Assembly (NCBI GenBank): GCA_965153455.1 | Contig: OZ234494.1 | Coordinates: forward strand, 8,618,001 to 8,682,000 | From: Sphagnum compactum | Taxonomy: Eukaryota > Bryophyta > Sphagnopsida > Sphagnales | DNA length: 64,000 bases | Direction: 5' to 3' | Shown here: positions 36,903 to 50,700 of the stretch, in pieces | Layout: each line of letters begins with the position of its first letter | Numbering within the stretch: the first letter of the stretch is position 1 | The notes under the pieces: model-generated | What the model was told of the DNA's origin: nothing | Seen by the model: only the letters and a program-made list of their open reading frames with translations | The model's database searches: none | Translations under genes and position numbers: made by a program

Positions 36903-39118
36903 CCAGTTGCCATGTAAGTTATTTAGTCCAAAGCCTAACCTAGGTGGCACCTCGGCTACCTAACCCTAGGGTAGGCTAGGTGTCACCTTGGTTGTTTAAC
37001 CTTAAGCATAGACTATTTAGCCCTACATTAGGCACCACATAAACTATCTAACCTTTTAAGTTTAACATGTAGATGTTTCAGGTTATCTAACCTTAGGCTG
37101 CCTAAGTTATTTAACCTTAGGTCAAGCCTAGGTGGCCTAGGGTATCTAGTTTTAGGTTGGGTTAGATATGTGGCATCATGTGAACACCTTTTCAATTGCC
37201 ACGTATGCACAAAATATGGGTTAAAAAAAATCGTATTTCACATATAATTCATTTTATCCAATGGCCAAAATTGTTTGATTTAATGTCCTTCAAGATTATA
37301 ATAAAAATGGCCTTAATTGTATATAGGTTTATAATTGCATGATTAAATGCCCTATGTGATGTGTCCCATTCAATTGTGCCACGTAACCATATATTTATTA
37401 TTTGACTATGGATTTAATCATGGATGAAGTTGGGGCCTAGTTGTGGAAAGACATTTTGGCATTGTACTAATTTTAACTATAGGTGTTTACAATTTTTGTG
37501 GAGGCAAATTAAGCTCAATGTAGCCTTCCCACTCTTGCTTCCTTTTTTTTTGATTTCTTAGTCCATGTGATGGTCTTTTGAAAGATATATTATGTTATGT
37601 CAAGGATACCTCCTTCATGCTTTGGTAAATTGTATTATCATTTGTAGCATACTAGCACACTTTGGACATCACATGTCCAATGCACACATATGAATACAAT
37701 TTCTTCAACTAGAACACATCACATGAAACAAACTTGAGACAAGGCAACATTCAAATTAAGTGGCCAAGTTCTTGCTTTCATTTTTCACACAAGTAATGAC
37801 CTTGCCTTTCAATTAAAACTCAACCATAAAAGGTTTCTTTATTTTTGCTACGGATATTCCATTGATTTCTAATGCTTCAAATAATCCAATTGTAGCATGG
37901 CAAGGAATTCAATTGTGGTTTAGAAAGTTCATGATTAGAGCAAATGTGTCAAACCATGTTTGAAACATCCACAAATCAAAGATCACATGAACTACCTCAC
38001 AATGTGCCACAATAAGAACATAATGATCCATAATACTTAGAAACATGAGAAGGATGTATTCATTGACAAGTTGTTTTTGAATAAGGAAACAAATTTTACC
38101 ATTTGTTAAGGGTACAAGAATCATGGAGATGAATAATGAAAAGACAAACCTAAGTCTAAATCCAAACATAGAACATAAAAACCAAAACAAAATCACAATA
38201 GACTGAAAATAAGAACATGAAGTGTGTAAACAATTTTTTTGTGTGAAAGTATGAAAATGTATATACAAAAGGAATAGAACAAGGTTATAGATCACGATCA
38301 TAGCTCAAATTAATGTTGAACAAATTGAACATAATGGGGGGTTGTACATTTATTTATACCCATTTTGAAACTTAACTCACAAAATCTTCCATGGAGGTTT
38401 CCATGTGCCCACCAACCATGTTCATTTACCATGGTACCTTGGCAACTTCGGCACAAATTAAATCATTTTTAATTTTGTCAAAATTTTCAAAAAAATAGAT
38501 TATTACGCCAAATTCAAATTTATTATAAAATTTGAACCTTGACCCTCTCTAGTTTAATATAAGTTCACGAGGACAATCCAACCAAGAAGACAATTGAAAA
38601 CTTTTAGTAGTGGAGGCAGTTTTATTATATTTATTTTGTACATGTCAAAATTTTATCAAAACTAAGTTGCCAAATTAAAATTCCCAATATATTAATTATT
38701 CGGTAGGTTACTACCAAATCTGCCAATGTATTAAGGTATTGACAAAAAAAACGCCCACATAATAGCATTGGGGTGATGTGTGACCCATAGATTTTCATTT
38801 GTTTCTAGTTGCTAAAGTGGCATTTTTTAAACACCTTTCACCTTGGCAAAAAATGATATCTTCATGAATTTCAAAACATTATGACACAAAAACTTTTGTA
38901 AGCCCTATTTCTATTTTTAAGCTTTCAACATCCCACAAATCATTAATGCTTAGTAGCTTGCCTTTAAGTCTTGCCTTCTCACAACTCCATAGAAAAATCA
39001 ATGCATGTAGTTGATGGCTTAAGCAAGTTTGAGGTTATGATGCAGGAAGTTGTAGATAGATGCATATGAAGTCAACCAAGTTTCAAACATAATATTTGAA
39101 CAACATGACTTGACTGGT
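36903..39118. other. Intergenic; CCTAGG/TTAACC-rich block at 36900-37170, otherwise nothing recognised
   Basis: 36900-37170 repeats phrases like GGTAGGCTAGGTGTCACCTTGG and TTAACCTTAGGCTG. The rest is AT-rich. A 130-codon minus frame at 37909-38301 is hydrophobic only because it is T-rich and has no motif. Confidence 0.5.
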
Positions 39119-39392
39119 GGGTGAAAATCCTTTAAGGTGTACCACATAAAACGAAAAGGGTTTAGGTTTCACTATAATCCTTTTTTACCTTATATTTTGA
39201 TCACCATTAAAAATAATGAATCAAAAGGTGTATAAAATTTCAAAAGGATTATATTTTAGAATATTACAATTTTAGACTCCATCATAATCATCCATAAATG
39301 TGTCTTTACATGGTAAAAAAGGACTAGGTAAAAAAGACAAAAAAGGGTGATGTTGTGACAAGATTTTGGTACACCTTAAAGAATTTGCACCC
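39119..39392. mobile_element. MITE, copy 1 (4-bp TSD TGGT)
   Basis: 274 bp bounded by inverted repeats GGGTGAAAATCCTTTAAGGT and ACCTTAAAGAATTTGCACCC, flanked by TGGT on both sides (39115-39118, 39393-39396). The interior is non-coding. A second copy, in inverted orientation, is at 59950-60220. Confidence 0.88.
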
Positions 39393-42080
39393 TGGTAATT
39401 AAGTATATATATACCATAATTGATATCCTAGCTGATACCCTGAATTTAACATATAAACCCATACAACATTGTTGTTAACCTAATGTCAAAATTTTGAAAA
39501 CAAAAAAAAAAAACAAAACTTCTAATTAAGACATTTGTCATTCAAATTGTATAACATGGATCCATTTTTCCTCCAAGGATGTGAATGTTTTAAATATTCA
39601 TAAATAACTTGAACCACGTTTACATAATATTTTCTAAAGCTTTAAGAGAAATTTCACAATGTATTTTGAAGGCACCTCATATTTGTGGAAATTCTTTTTT
39701 TGAAAGAGGAAGGACCTTACACCCATTCCAAGAGTGTCCCACTCAGAGGAAGTGGAAGAAGGTAGAACCTTCCACTTCATATGCCTTGTGATCCATGTTT
39801 ATTTAGATTCTTGATAATGTTCACCTTTTTTTAATAAATAAATAAATAAATAAAGGAAAAACACCCAGCAAGGGAACAAGAGAAGAAAAAATAAAGGATT
39901 TAAATATAAAGAAAAGACCACACCCAAAAGTGTAGAAAGCATAATGGGGAGCCCTAAAAGGAGAAAACACGAAACCTAGGACCTAAACCCATCACTAGTA
40001 GCAGAAGCAAGTCGTGTAAGGAAATGGGTGAAAAACTTGGACGTACACCAAGCCTAGCTAGAAAAGGCTTTTCTTGCTGCCATAACTACTTTTGATACAA
40101 GATAGTGGCAACCTAACTCTTTGAAAAACCACTTACACTTCTACCTATAAAATGAACATATGATCGAAAGAGGAGGATTTCTAGAACCCTTCGTTGACCA
40201 TGTCATGTTGGCACAACAATGAAGGAAGTCGTCCGCTTAATTGGTGTAAACATCCAAATATCTTTATCGCTAAAGGGATGAAATCATCCTCAAGGTGTCG
40301 ATCGCGATATGACACAATTTTTGCTTAAGCTACAATTGTCGCAACCATTCCTTGGGAAGAAGTGGCTTGTGAAACAAGATCTGCATGAGTTGGGTCAACA
40401 ATGATTATGTCTATGAAAGTGTGAATACCATATGCTATAAGTACAATATCCATTTGTCACCGTGATGATTGGAGGATGGTGTTAGGAGAACATGTGTTTG
40501 CTCACGCAAAACATGGAACCTGACATCCCTAGCAATGGAAGTGAAAGAATCTTGAATTGCATCATGGGTGTAGTCATGGTAACACGTACCATAACAACAA
40601 GTGTAACACCTCCTTGGTTTTGAGGTTTTTTGGGGTAAAAAAGTAATCTATTGTTGAATATATCAAAAATAAATTTCACAAACATGTTATAGATATATTG
40701 TTATAACACCTTGCAAAAAATCAAATGAAACCATGGATGATAAAAGGTCCAAAAGTACACATTAAGCATTGTAATGTTGTTTCAAGTGTTCAATCTATTA
40801 ACTTTTGGATGAGAAAGCAAGAAAGTTGAATGTATATTGATGGACGAATTTAACAAGCATCCAACACAAAATTGATGGTTTACACAAGTCTCAAATTAAA
40901 GTAGAAAATTGTAATCGTCCATCCTATCATAATCATCCATCTTAGGGAATAGGGTTTCATGAACTATTTGTTCACCATCACTTAGATTCAACAAGTTTTC
41001 ATCGCAATGTCGACTTGAGCTTCAAGGGTTCTTGGAAACGGGTTGGAATGATAATGGTCAAATTAACGGGCTTTAGGGTGCTTTGAGCATTCAAGTGATA
41101 AGACAATTATGGAGGTGTAAAGGCGGGAGATTAGAGTTTTGGGAGGGTTTAGGATTGAAAGTGTTGAAAAAATACACTTGAAGAAAAACAGGCAAATGGA
41201 CTTGAGCATTGAACATTGCATTCTCAATGGGGCCTTACATATTGCTTAGGTGGAAGTTTTGCGAGTTTGGAGCTAGTTTCAAGAGCATGGGCAGGAAGTT
41301 TGTAGGATTGTCGAAGTTGTCTCAAAGCACATTGAGGCTTATGAACAAAAGATATTGGAAATAGTCCAATATTAGTCTTGAGAGGATTAGGGTTAGCAAG
41401 TCAATGTGGCAGTCCCTTGTGAAAATAAGCTTTCTTAGGGAGGACGAAGATGGTGATGGCAAAGAGTTGATGTTGTTTGTAGCAACTCCAATGAGCCTTA
41501 GGAGACCAACACAACAATCTTCAACTAAAAGTGGTTTGCAAATATGCATTGGAGCTTCAGTCAATCAAGGTGTGTGCACATTGTAGAAAAAACTTTCCTT
41601 CAATTACTTTTACGTTTGGAATGCAATATGTCTTGGCTTTTTCATGCAATTAGGGTAAGGCATAAAATAATCAATTGGCTTGACGATTGATTTGTTTCCA
41701 GGAAGAAAAATTGATTGTGAAGGTTCATCCACCAAGTTTGCAAAGTGCATGATCAAGTAGCTTGCAACTTGCCACATTTTTCAATGCTTGACCATCATTT
41801 ACTTGATTAGGTCGTCATCCCCTCCAAGACGATGCAAGACAACAAATTTCAACTATGCTACCCAAATCTTCAAGCAATATGACTTTGTCAACATTTCTCT
41901 CGTGGAAAATGCCTACATTCTCCATACATTTGTTGTAGGTACTCTTTTACTAATGAACTCTTTTTGCAAAAGCTTAATAGCTTCTAATTTTTTTGATTTT
42001 GATTAATCATTAGGTTTCCTCAACATACCAATTTTTCTTGATTATACATGTTTTTAAACATGGTCATGGTTTGTTTGTTC
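39393..42080. other. Intergenic, nothing recognised
   Basis: AT-rich with short frames lacking motifs; a (TAAA)n-like run sits near 39833-39855. No gene or repeat boundary is supported. Confidence 0.5.
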
Positions 42081-42680
42081 AATATGATGGTATCAAAGCT
42101 TTACATCTCTAATCTATTTATTCAATCTACAAGTAGCAAAGATTCAAAGCTTTACATCTCGTCTGCTTGTTCAATCTATTGTATTTACATCAAATTGGTC
42201 TACTTGTTCAATCTGCATTAACATCAGAGCTTTATCTCCGGTCTATCTGTTCAATCTTTTCGTATTAAAATTTTACATTGAGCTAGTCTACAACTTGTTC
42301 AATTTGCACTAGGATCAAAGCTTTACATCTTTGGTTTGCTTGTTCATTCTTTCATGTTATTATGGTATTGAAAAAACTTTGATCATTTTGTCCTTCAAGC
42401 CATGTTTTTATTTGAATGATCTAAACACCATTGAATTGTTTAGAATAAATGGAATTAGATCTTAGACTCCATAGATCTATTTCTTCATACTAGTTCATTG
42501 TCATTAAAATAAAAGTTTTTAATGTTCATAACTTGATCTACAACATGAATATCCAAGTTTGATTTGCAACATGAACATAGCAAGGGTGATGTGCAACAAG
42601 AATATGCTTTAGGGTTGATCAGCAACAGAGACATGCAAACATATGTTGATTTGCAACATGAATATACAAACATTGTCAGG
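42080..42680. repeat. Two irregular tandem-repeat zones
   Basis: 42080-42360 repeats CAAAGCTTTACATCT with CTGCTTGTTCAATCT every 60-130 bp. 42530-42680 repeats TTGATTTGCAACATGAATAT-like units of about 35 bp. No coding function is apparent. Confidence 0.65.
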
Positions 42681-42689
42681 TTGGCCTTG

Positions 42690-43900
42690 GCACTTTGTTA
42701 TTATGGTAGAAGCTTTAGGTTTGTTATTTTACACTCTTAAGCAAGGATCTAATATGTGATTGGGTTTTGATTTGTTTATCTTTTAATGGTCAATTTGTAA
42801 ATTACAAGATTGATTCCATTTTGTCAAATTGTGATGATTTACAAATTATTTCCATTGTATAAACTTCATGTACATTCAAGGTTGGGATCTAAATGTGGGA
42901 TTGGTGGTGTTGGGATTGTCTTGATTAGTAGCAAGGAATGTTGGATGTGGATTGCATTTAGTTAATTCCATTTTGATATCAAGTGGTGGAAGGGTTACAT
43001 AACTATTGAAACAACTTAATATTCTTCTTATTTGTACTTGAATGTGTTTGGGATGGGGCTATAGTTTCCTTGATCAAAAGCTAAAGTGGTCAATCTTTAG
43101 GTGCAAGATTTAGGCATTGTGGAGATCTTGCAATGCCACCTACAACCAAGTTTAGACCAACCGTCAAAGTGTTCAAAAAAAATTTGCATTTGAGGCCGAT
43201 TATCATATATGGGTCAATGAATTGAACTTTGAACCCTACACATTCACATTCCATAAAGCTCATTAAAAGAATTTTTTAAAAAAAACATTGAAGCCATTGG
43301 CTATATACATATTTCAAGGTAAAATGTAGCTCAAGTATATTCTTTGTTGTGGTGAAGCTTTATTTAATTTGCTCACCTTTCATATCTGACAGACTTTTGA
43401 TCTATGTGTACAAGGGGGGTTTGCTTATTTTCTAGATAGAACATTTTTTTTTGCTTTATAGAATCTTGGTGTGTCATTGTGGTGTACAGATAAGACATCT
43501 AGGATGAATAATGATGATGCCTTAGGTTTGCAACTTGGGTTGTTGCTATAGAATGGGAGTGAACTTGGAACCAAGGTTGTTGGATTCCATTACCATTTCT
43601 AGCGATGACCATTTATTAATTTAATGTCAACCTTGGCATTATATATTGATTACACGTTCTTGCTAAATGTTATCATGGCACATTTGTTTAGCGAACCAAA
43701 GGGCAATCAAGGAATTGAAGAATGTGAAAAGATGGCACAAGTTATTGAAGTTGAAGTTCAACGTGCGCAACATAAAAAGGATGCTACTTGAAAGTGTGCG
43801 AGGAGGTATAAAGCTCAAAAAACAACACTAGTTATCATTGCTCAAATATAATTGGATGATGTTCTTATAGAAGCACTAGTGGTAGGCCCTACAAACTTGC
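42690..43900. other. Intergenic upstream of the transposase pseudogene
   Basis: No motif, terminal repeat or gene is recognised. The 5' end of the transposon containing the pseudogene probably lies here, but no terminus could be found by eye. Confidence 0.45.
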
Positions 43901-43950
43901 GACAATATTGAAAACAACCCCAAAAGACAACGGTAGAGATATCAAGGAAG

Positions 43951-46900
43951 ATGGCATTGTATTCTATAGAACAAATGAGGGGATTGGATATTGTTCTACA
44001 ACAAGCAACATTTGAAAAGTTCATGATGTATCTCCTTATCAAAGATATGATCCCTGAGTACTTCAAAAACCTTGATTCAATCAAATACAACTCAAAGATT
44101 TTGGGCAACTTCAAATCTGGTTTAACAACTCGTTTGCTTGGATCTCAAAGTACACGGCTTGTCACTGCCAAACACATTGTTTGCACTTTAACAAATAACT
44201 AATCTGTTAGTAGTAGTAGGGGTGTTGTTAAATCATTGGGGGTAGACAGGAACATCAAGAGGGCAATAGGGAGGCAGGTTCAATTGGATACAATTCAAGA
44301 TGCTTTTTAGATTAACTTGAAACAAGCAAAATGTTCAAATGCATTGCCACAAACAATGACATATGTCATTGTAGATTGGTGAATTAGAGAGACAACAATA
44401 TCTCCCAACAAAAAAACCATTGTGAAAAAGCGAATTGATGTCAAGCATTGTGAGGAACATCCCAAACATTACCTCCAAGTTTCCCAAGTAAGATAGATCA
44501 CATTGCATATTCAAATTTTTTGCTCAGTTTTTTTAAGTCAAAATTTATCATTTGTTGTTTTACATGGATTTCATGTCAATGACGTTGTCTATGAAGGTTT
44601 TCCATGATCATATGCTTATTAATATCAAATAAATAGCAAGTGGAGTCCTTAACTTGAATTTTTTTTACAATTTTGAATACTTCCAGTCTTGACTCCCCAG
44701 TGTCTTGGCAATCTAAGCAATTTGTAGTCCCAGTGTCACCTTGGATCATGTTTTCCAAACTAGTCTAGTCCTTGTTGCTTGCCAAGTAGTTAGTTTTCCT
44801 TCATGTTTATTAGCTTTTCCTTGGTTAAGGAATTAAGTCCTTACATAAACATGGGTTTTCCTTGACCAAACAAATGAGTCCTTATAATTAGGAAGGGTCC
44901 TCCTTGGCCAAGTAGATGAGTCTTTATAAGTAGGGGTTTTCCTTGGCCAAGTAGTTGAGTCCTTATACATCAATGGGTTTCTTTTGTAAAATAATCAACT
45001 ACTTATACAACATGAATTCTCTTAAGCCAAGCAATTGAATCCTTGGTGCTTGTTTGATTCCCTGGTTAAACATATAGTAGTCCTGACAAAGCACTCCATT
45101 TCTTGCCTAACAGTGGAGTCCTTGCAAACCTTACTTGATCTTTGCCTAAACAACAACAGTCCTAATAAAGTAATGTGTTCCTCACCTAACCAATGGGTTC
45201 TTTGTACAATTTGTTCGATTCATTCAGGTAAGTAGTCCAAGTGCTTACAAGTTTATTTTCTTTTATTTAACCACTATGCAATTATTAAGGTTTGGATAAG
45301 CATTTTAGGTCTGTGTTAGTTTTGGTATTTGACAATAGGCATAGATGTCTCACTGTGCGTTGAAGTTCTTTTCAAATGTAAGTAAGGTGACATAATTGAT
45401 GGATTGAAAATGTGTTTGCAACTTGAGTTCTTTATTTCTTTCAAAGAAAAATTTCCAAGCATTCTTGCAATGTTTACAACATTCCAAGCATTGAAACCAT
45501 GGTTTGTACAATGGTTACAAGACTGGAACATCTACTATTGCCAACACCACATGGAGCTTAGGGAGATTTTGAATGGAATTAATGACATGAGAACATAGGG
45601 AAAGGGGATTCATGATACTTGTAGTTGCAAATGTATTGAAGTTTGTGATGTTCAGCTAAACTTCATAAGTTGCAATTCAGACACATGTACTATTGAGTTC
45701 CAAATAGACAAAGGGTTGACTGATTTATGGACATCTATACTATGTCCCAAGCTTGCTCTAGCTAGGTGGCACTCCAGAAAATGCTTGATGGGTGATTGCA
45801 GCAACTATGGAGTTCATACATTGAAGTTATGCCCATTTGAATTAAAAACTACTAGAATCATCCATTGGTGGAGCATTGGATACGAAGTTGTTAGGCATAA
45901 TGAAGATGGTAGGGATAGGAAAGCTTCCAGAATGGAATACCATGATACCCACCCAAGTGAGCTCTTTGCTTATTTGAAACCTCGCTTGAAAGCTTTTGTG
46001 TTCCACAACTTCATCTTTTAGTGGCAAGACAATCAATTCAAAGATTCCATTTCCAATTTGCCTAAGGACATAATCCTTTCTTGTGTGGACTTTTTAGAAA
46101 ACTACACATTGATGGTGCAAAACGGGATACAAAACATGCATTGGCACAACTTCTAAATAAGCATTCTAGTCCATATAATTTATAGGCAAAACCTTGAATT
46201 TGACCCATCAATTCTAGAATTTAGACTCTTGAAAGAAGTGCATTATTATGTTTTAGATGATTTTAGCCATGACATTTTTTTTGTACAACATGCATTTGTA
46301 TTGCATTGGACTTTCTTGTAGAGGAGGGGATTTACACCATCTCGACATGTAGTGTGGTTGGATGGGTGTTTTAGCTAGTTCAAGTCAATGTGGGCGTGGT
46401 ATTTTGTGTTTCGCTACCCTAGTATTACCTTGAGCCAAAGTAACATGGAAGGTTGTCAAATGGTGTGGAATTTTTTTGCAACAAGTCATGGTAAGGGGGA
46501 GGTTGATGGAGCAGGTGTTTTACTTCATGAGAAGTTCATAAGGAATAGATCAAGCCCCAAGACAATAAATTGCAAAATGTAACCAATATTGTAAACACAC
46601 CTTTAGGCATAATCAAATAAGTTCCATGCAACACATCCATATGCAAGAAGGCACATCAACAAATACGTCTTCCATTTGGTGAGAGTTGGGGATGTGGACA
46701 AGTCAAAGCCTTATGACTATCAAATAGTGCGGAAAAGTTGAGGAATGCATCAATGCGATCGATTTCATTGAAGGATCCAATGTTGTGCCAATTCGGGTAG
46801 TTGTTTTGCTTTTGCGAAGTTTGCATGGATGGAAATCCAAAGCTAGAATGTGTTAACAATGAGCATGTCCCAGTTGGACATTGACAAAGCTAAAACTTAA

Positions 46901-47260
46901 AAATAGTTCAAAGTTAAGGCAGATTATGTATAATTCAAATGAGGAAATTGAAGTTAGGACAGGTGGGGAATGGATTGCAGATAGTTTGGCTCATGGTGAC
47001 AATGTAGCAATTCTTAGTGACACTGCTAACCCATTTTAAATTTTGCTTGTGGACAAAGGCCCCCACCTTGTTCAAACAAAATTTGAAGATGGGTGGGCAA
47101 ACAAATGGCAACAAGGTGATGTTATCATATGGGGCTATTGGTATGATGTGTCATAGATTGGTAGTCGGACATACCTCTAACAAAATGACAAGCCTTTGGC
47201 ATATGTGTTTACCCATCTTGTTTTGGCTTCCAAATTTTCTTTGCCCCCCACCATTGACAT
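43951..47260 (+). pseudogene. DDE-like transposase pseudogene with Cys-rich domain and SHGKG motif
   Basis: An upstream exon (to 44487, followed by GTAAGA) reads IRETTISPNKK...CEEHPKHYLQVSQ. After an apparent intron of about 0.9 kb, a main exon in one frame runs from 45404 to 46582. In order it shows an ALKPWFVQWLQD segment, a Cys-rich region (DTCSCKCIEVC, then LMGDCSNYG), DDFSHD, VVWLDGC and finally FFATSHGKGEVDG (46469-46512). The acidic residues and SHGKG block resemble a DDE-type transposase lineage I associate with animals and non-flowering plants; the superfamily is not assigned, and Sola is only a guess. Five in-frame stops break the main exon (45596, 46019, 46154, 46319, 46376). Downstream pieces to about 47260 shift frame. 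Inactive. Confidence 0.65.
44770..45235. repeat. Tandem repeat of about 60 bp within the apparent transposase intron
   Basis: Units share CCTTGGCCAAGTAG.TGAGTCCTTATA and GGGTTTTCCTTGG. They occur about seven times with decreasing similarity toward 45200, lying between the two coding parts of the transposase pseudogene. Confidence 0.75.
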
Positions 47261-50200
47261 AGTTAGAGGGTCTTATACAACATATGAACTATCTAATGAG
47301 GCCATTAATGTAATTAAGGTTGCATTAGAGGAGATTCAATTATTGGAGAAAACCTTTTGAATTTGTATGTGTCATTCAGGAGAAATGGAAAGAGGAGTTC
47401 TGTCTTGTTTTCAAATGGAATTATTTTTGTTGGAATGATCTATGTTCAATGTTGTTGGAAAGAAGCAACATCATGGAGATCATGGGTGACAATGGAAAAG
47501 TTGGTGGAAATTCATAGATCTGTTATGTAGTTTTCAGTAGAAACCATTTTAAAACATTGAAAGGCAATTGTGAGGCCCTTGGACTTTTGATAGATCAATA
47601 TTGGCAATCTGAATGTAGATGTTTATGATTTGGTAGAAATGGAGACATATTAAGAGGTTTGCACTTTTTTGTTCAACTCAAATTTGTAACCAAAATGTGT
47701 GTGGTTTTTGTCCCCATATAGCTTGTAGTCTTTACTTGGGTATTATTAGAATGTAACAAGGGGTATGGGTGTTTTTCTCCTGACTAGTTTTCCTTTGGTA
47801 AAATTAGGCAAGAATAATTACAAGAATCCTATACTCACTTTCACCTATGTTTGAAAAAAAGGTTCACCAATTGAAAGGATTGCACAAGGTAGTGGGTCTT
47901 TGTTTTGACTTCTGCTTAGATCTTTTTATTGTACTAACTATCAACACTGATGCTCTACTAGTCCTTGAAACATTTAATCAAGGATTATTTCAAATTTCTG
48001 TACTTTTTTAGTCTGTTGGAGGCTCCCACTTGCTAACTTATGGTGTTTTTTCCTTGTGCATCTAGATATGAATGAATTGGAGAATGTTGAAATTAGTGAG
48101 TAGCAAAACCAGCAACATGCTTACAAAGTTGCCAAGAAAGCACATGGGAAGTATGAGGATAAGTAATTTTATCAACCTACTTTTGCATATTCTAGTTTCC
48201 TAAGTTTTAAAAGTTGGTTCTTATGTTTTGACAAGCTTGTCTTATTACAATACATGGGGACATGTTTTTGAAGCTTGGGCAACTTGAGTACTTATAATAG
48301 AAAAAGTAATGTCAAGCTATGTCTTGTGGTGTTGTGATGCAAATTTAACAATGATGTCACTAAGACATGAACAATTCTTGCAAAGTATGATGATGTTATT
48401 AAGAAAGAGGTACACTTTGCCCACAAGGAACAATTGTCTTAAGAGTTGGAAGAATTATACAGCTAAAAATACCTGTATAGGAAAAGAGCTAGCCAAGGTC
48501 TATGCTTTGCATGATGGATCTTTTTGCCTTTGATGTTGTGTTATGACATCAATATTTTTGTTTAATTTTTTGAGCAATTGGTCTTTTGGAATTGGTATTT
48601 GTCTTGGATTATAGGGCATTATATTGGATGAGTGAAAAGGTGTCAATGAGGAGAGCAGGAAAAAGCTTGCAGAGGTACATTTTGGTTTGTGATTTTTAGT
48701 TGCATTTTCAGAATACTTCCATCACCTCCAATAGCTCGTGCTTACTCCCACTACATCATTTTGAAGCTAGTGTGGCAAATTCTGGCAAGTTTATAAAAGG
48801 TTTAGGGTGCAACAATGGGAGATTATATTACAAAAAGTTCTACTATCAATAACACTTGTGTTTGCATTATACTACTTCAAGTAGGATGAGATGAAGAAAC
48901 CAATGAAGAAGAAGGAGTTCCGTAAGAAGTACAAGCTTGATTTGGATGCCCGGGAAGTTGAGGGAGTAGTTGAGGGGTTTGGCATAACTAATTTGGGCTT
49001 AAGAAATTTTGCCACATGGAGGATTGAAAAGCAAGAAGAAATGAAGGCAATAGTGGAGTCAAGGAAATCAGCTTACATGACAATGTTCTTTCAAAAATGT
49101 AGATGCCTCAAAGGTTTTGAGTGAATAACATATTGTTGGAGCTTTAGATATAGACCCGAAGATTAAACTTTATAGTTTGTTATATAAGAAGATGAAGATT
49201 TGTACAAATCATTGGAAAGGGCGTGGCAAGTTGCTTTACGAAAACAAGTTGAAAGTGCAACTGGTGTTTAGGGTGTGGTTGCTTGCATAGGAACATCAAA
49301 GCAATATGTAAATGGAGGTTTTTTAGGTGGTGGGGATAGTGGGGGAAGGCTTGTGTTCAATGACACAAGAGAATTTTGCAGGAGCTTGTAGCTAGATGAA
49401 GGTAAGAATTAATTTTTTGTTGATAACTTCTCTGCACAATTTCTACATCTAGATAAATAAACATTATTATAAGATTCTTAAAAATAATGACAAACATCTT
49501 CAAAGTCATCTACACATATGGGTCATGAATTTTTGCTTGTTTTCGTGGATTATTTTTTTGGTGAAATTGAGTTTTGCAGTATGATGAGCGGGGAACATAA
49601 TTATTTATATACATCATTTGATAATAGAAGTCAAGTTGTGGTAGGTGTTCATGTCATCAAATTGTCCAAAAGGCATGAAAGAAAAATGGTTTTATTTGCA
49701 ACTCTTACTTAAAAGGTTGGACCAAAAGATGTAAGTTTGTTGAAAAAGAGGAGGAAGCTCATGTTGTTGTGAAAGAAGAAGCTGAAGTGGGATGGATGGA
49801 GATCAAAGTTACAAACATGGCAGAAGTTCAAGGGGGGATGGAGATGGATATTAATGTAAGTTGGAGGAACCAATCCATGAATCTGTAGTAGGAAAAGGGT
49901 TAGTAGGTGTTTTCAGCTTATTGCAAGAGAGAGGAACTTTGAAGGAAATAATTGACTGGGGTGGATGAAACATGGACAAGAAAAAAAAAACAAGCTTATT
50001 GGAATTGTTGATGAATCCAATAGTGTTGTTGGTCAATGAGATATCCTCTTGGACCATCTTGATGAATTTGGTCGAACAATATGATTCTAATTAGATTTAG
50101 CCCTGTTTATTTTGATTTACTTTTGGTGGTTGTTTCCTAGCCTTTTATTAAATATTAATTTTTTAACCATTAAATCATGCATCATTCTTGGGAGCAAAAC

Positions 50201-50700
50201 ACTTCAATTTTTATCCCTAGTTTGTAAGGTTTATGGTCAGAAAGTTATGACAATCACTATTGGATTGGTTTGTTATCAAATCAATAGTAAAGAATGTTTC
50301 ATATTTATTATCTAGCATTGGGGTTTTGATTTGCAAGTTGTGTTTACAGATTACACCAAAGGAGGCATTTCAGTTTAGCTTTCACACAAGTTCCATGGAA
50401 AAGAACCAAGAAAGACAAAGTAAAAGAAGTGGCAAAAGCAGTTTCAAGAGGAGTTCAAATTAAAACAGATGAACTCATGAGACTCTCCCTTTATGTCCAT
50501 TCAAAAGATGTGTGAGGCCCAGGCCAAGATGCATGCCCCGTATATTGTTATTAATGGTCACATTAAACTTGGGTTTCAAATCCTCATGGTGACGTACTCA
50601 CTCCAATACATAAAGCAAAATCAATTTAATTCAAGCCTCCTGAGTCCCCATAACTTATGCAATTTTATTTTTTAGTTTTAAGATTTTCATTTTCATTCAA
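47261..50700. other. Decayed sequence downstream of the transposase; unidentified frames
   Basis: Plus-strand frames at 48309-48533 and 48891-49124 are Lys-rich; the second starts MKKPMKKKEFRKKYKLDL and continues with a charged, helical pattern. Both may be further exons of a decayed transposon or gene. No recognised motif. Nothing else is supported. Confidence 0.3.

Noticed and set aside
37909-38301. 130-codon hydrophobic minus ORF, possible membrane protein
   Set aside because: Hydrophobicity follows from T-rich codons in AT-rich DNA; no motif or conserved pattern.
39609-39791. 60-codon plus ORF with Cys/His residues
   Set aside because: Short, no recognised domain, in AT-rich intergenic DNA.
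45404-46582. TAG/TAA read as Gln (altered genetic code)
   Set aside because: SKP1 and other frames use the standard code, and C-to-T decay explains the pattern with fewer assumptions.
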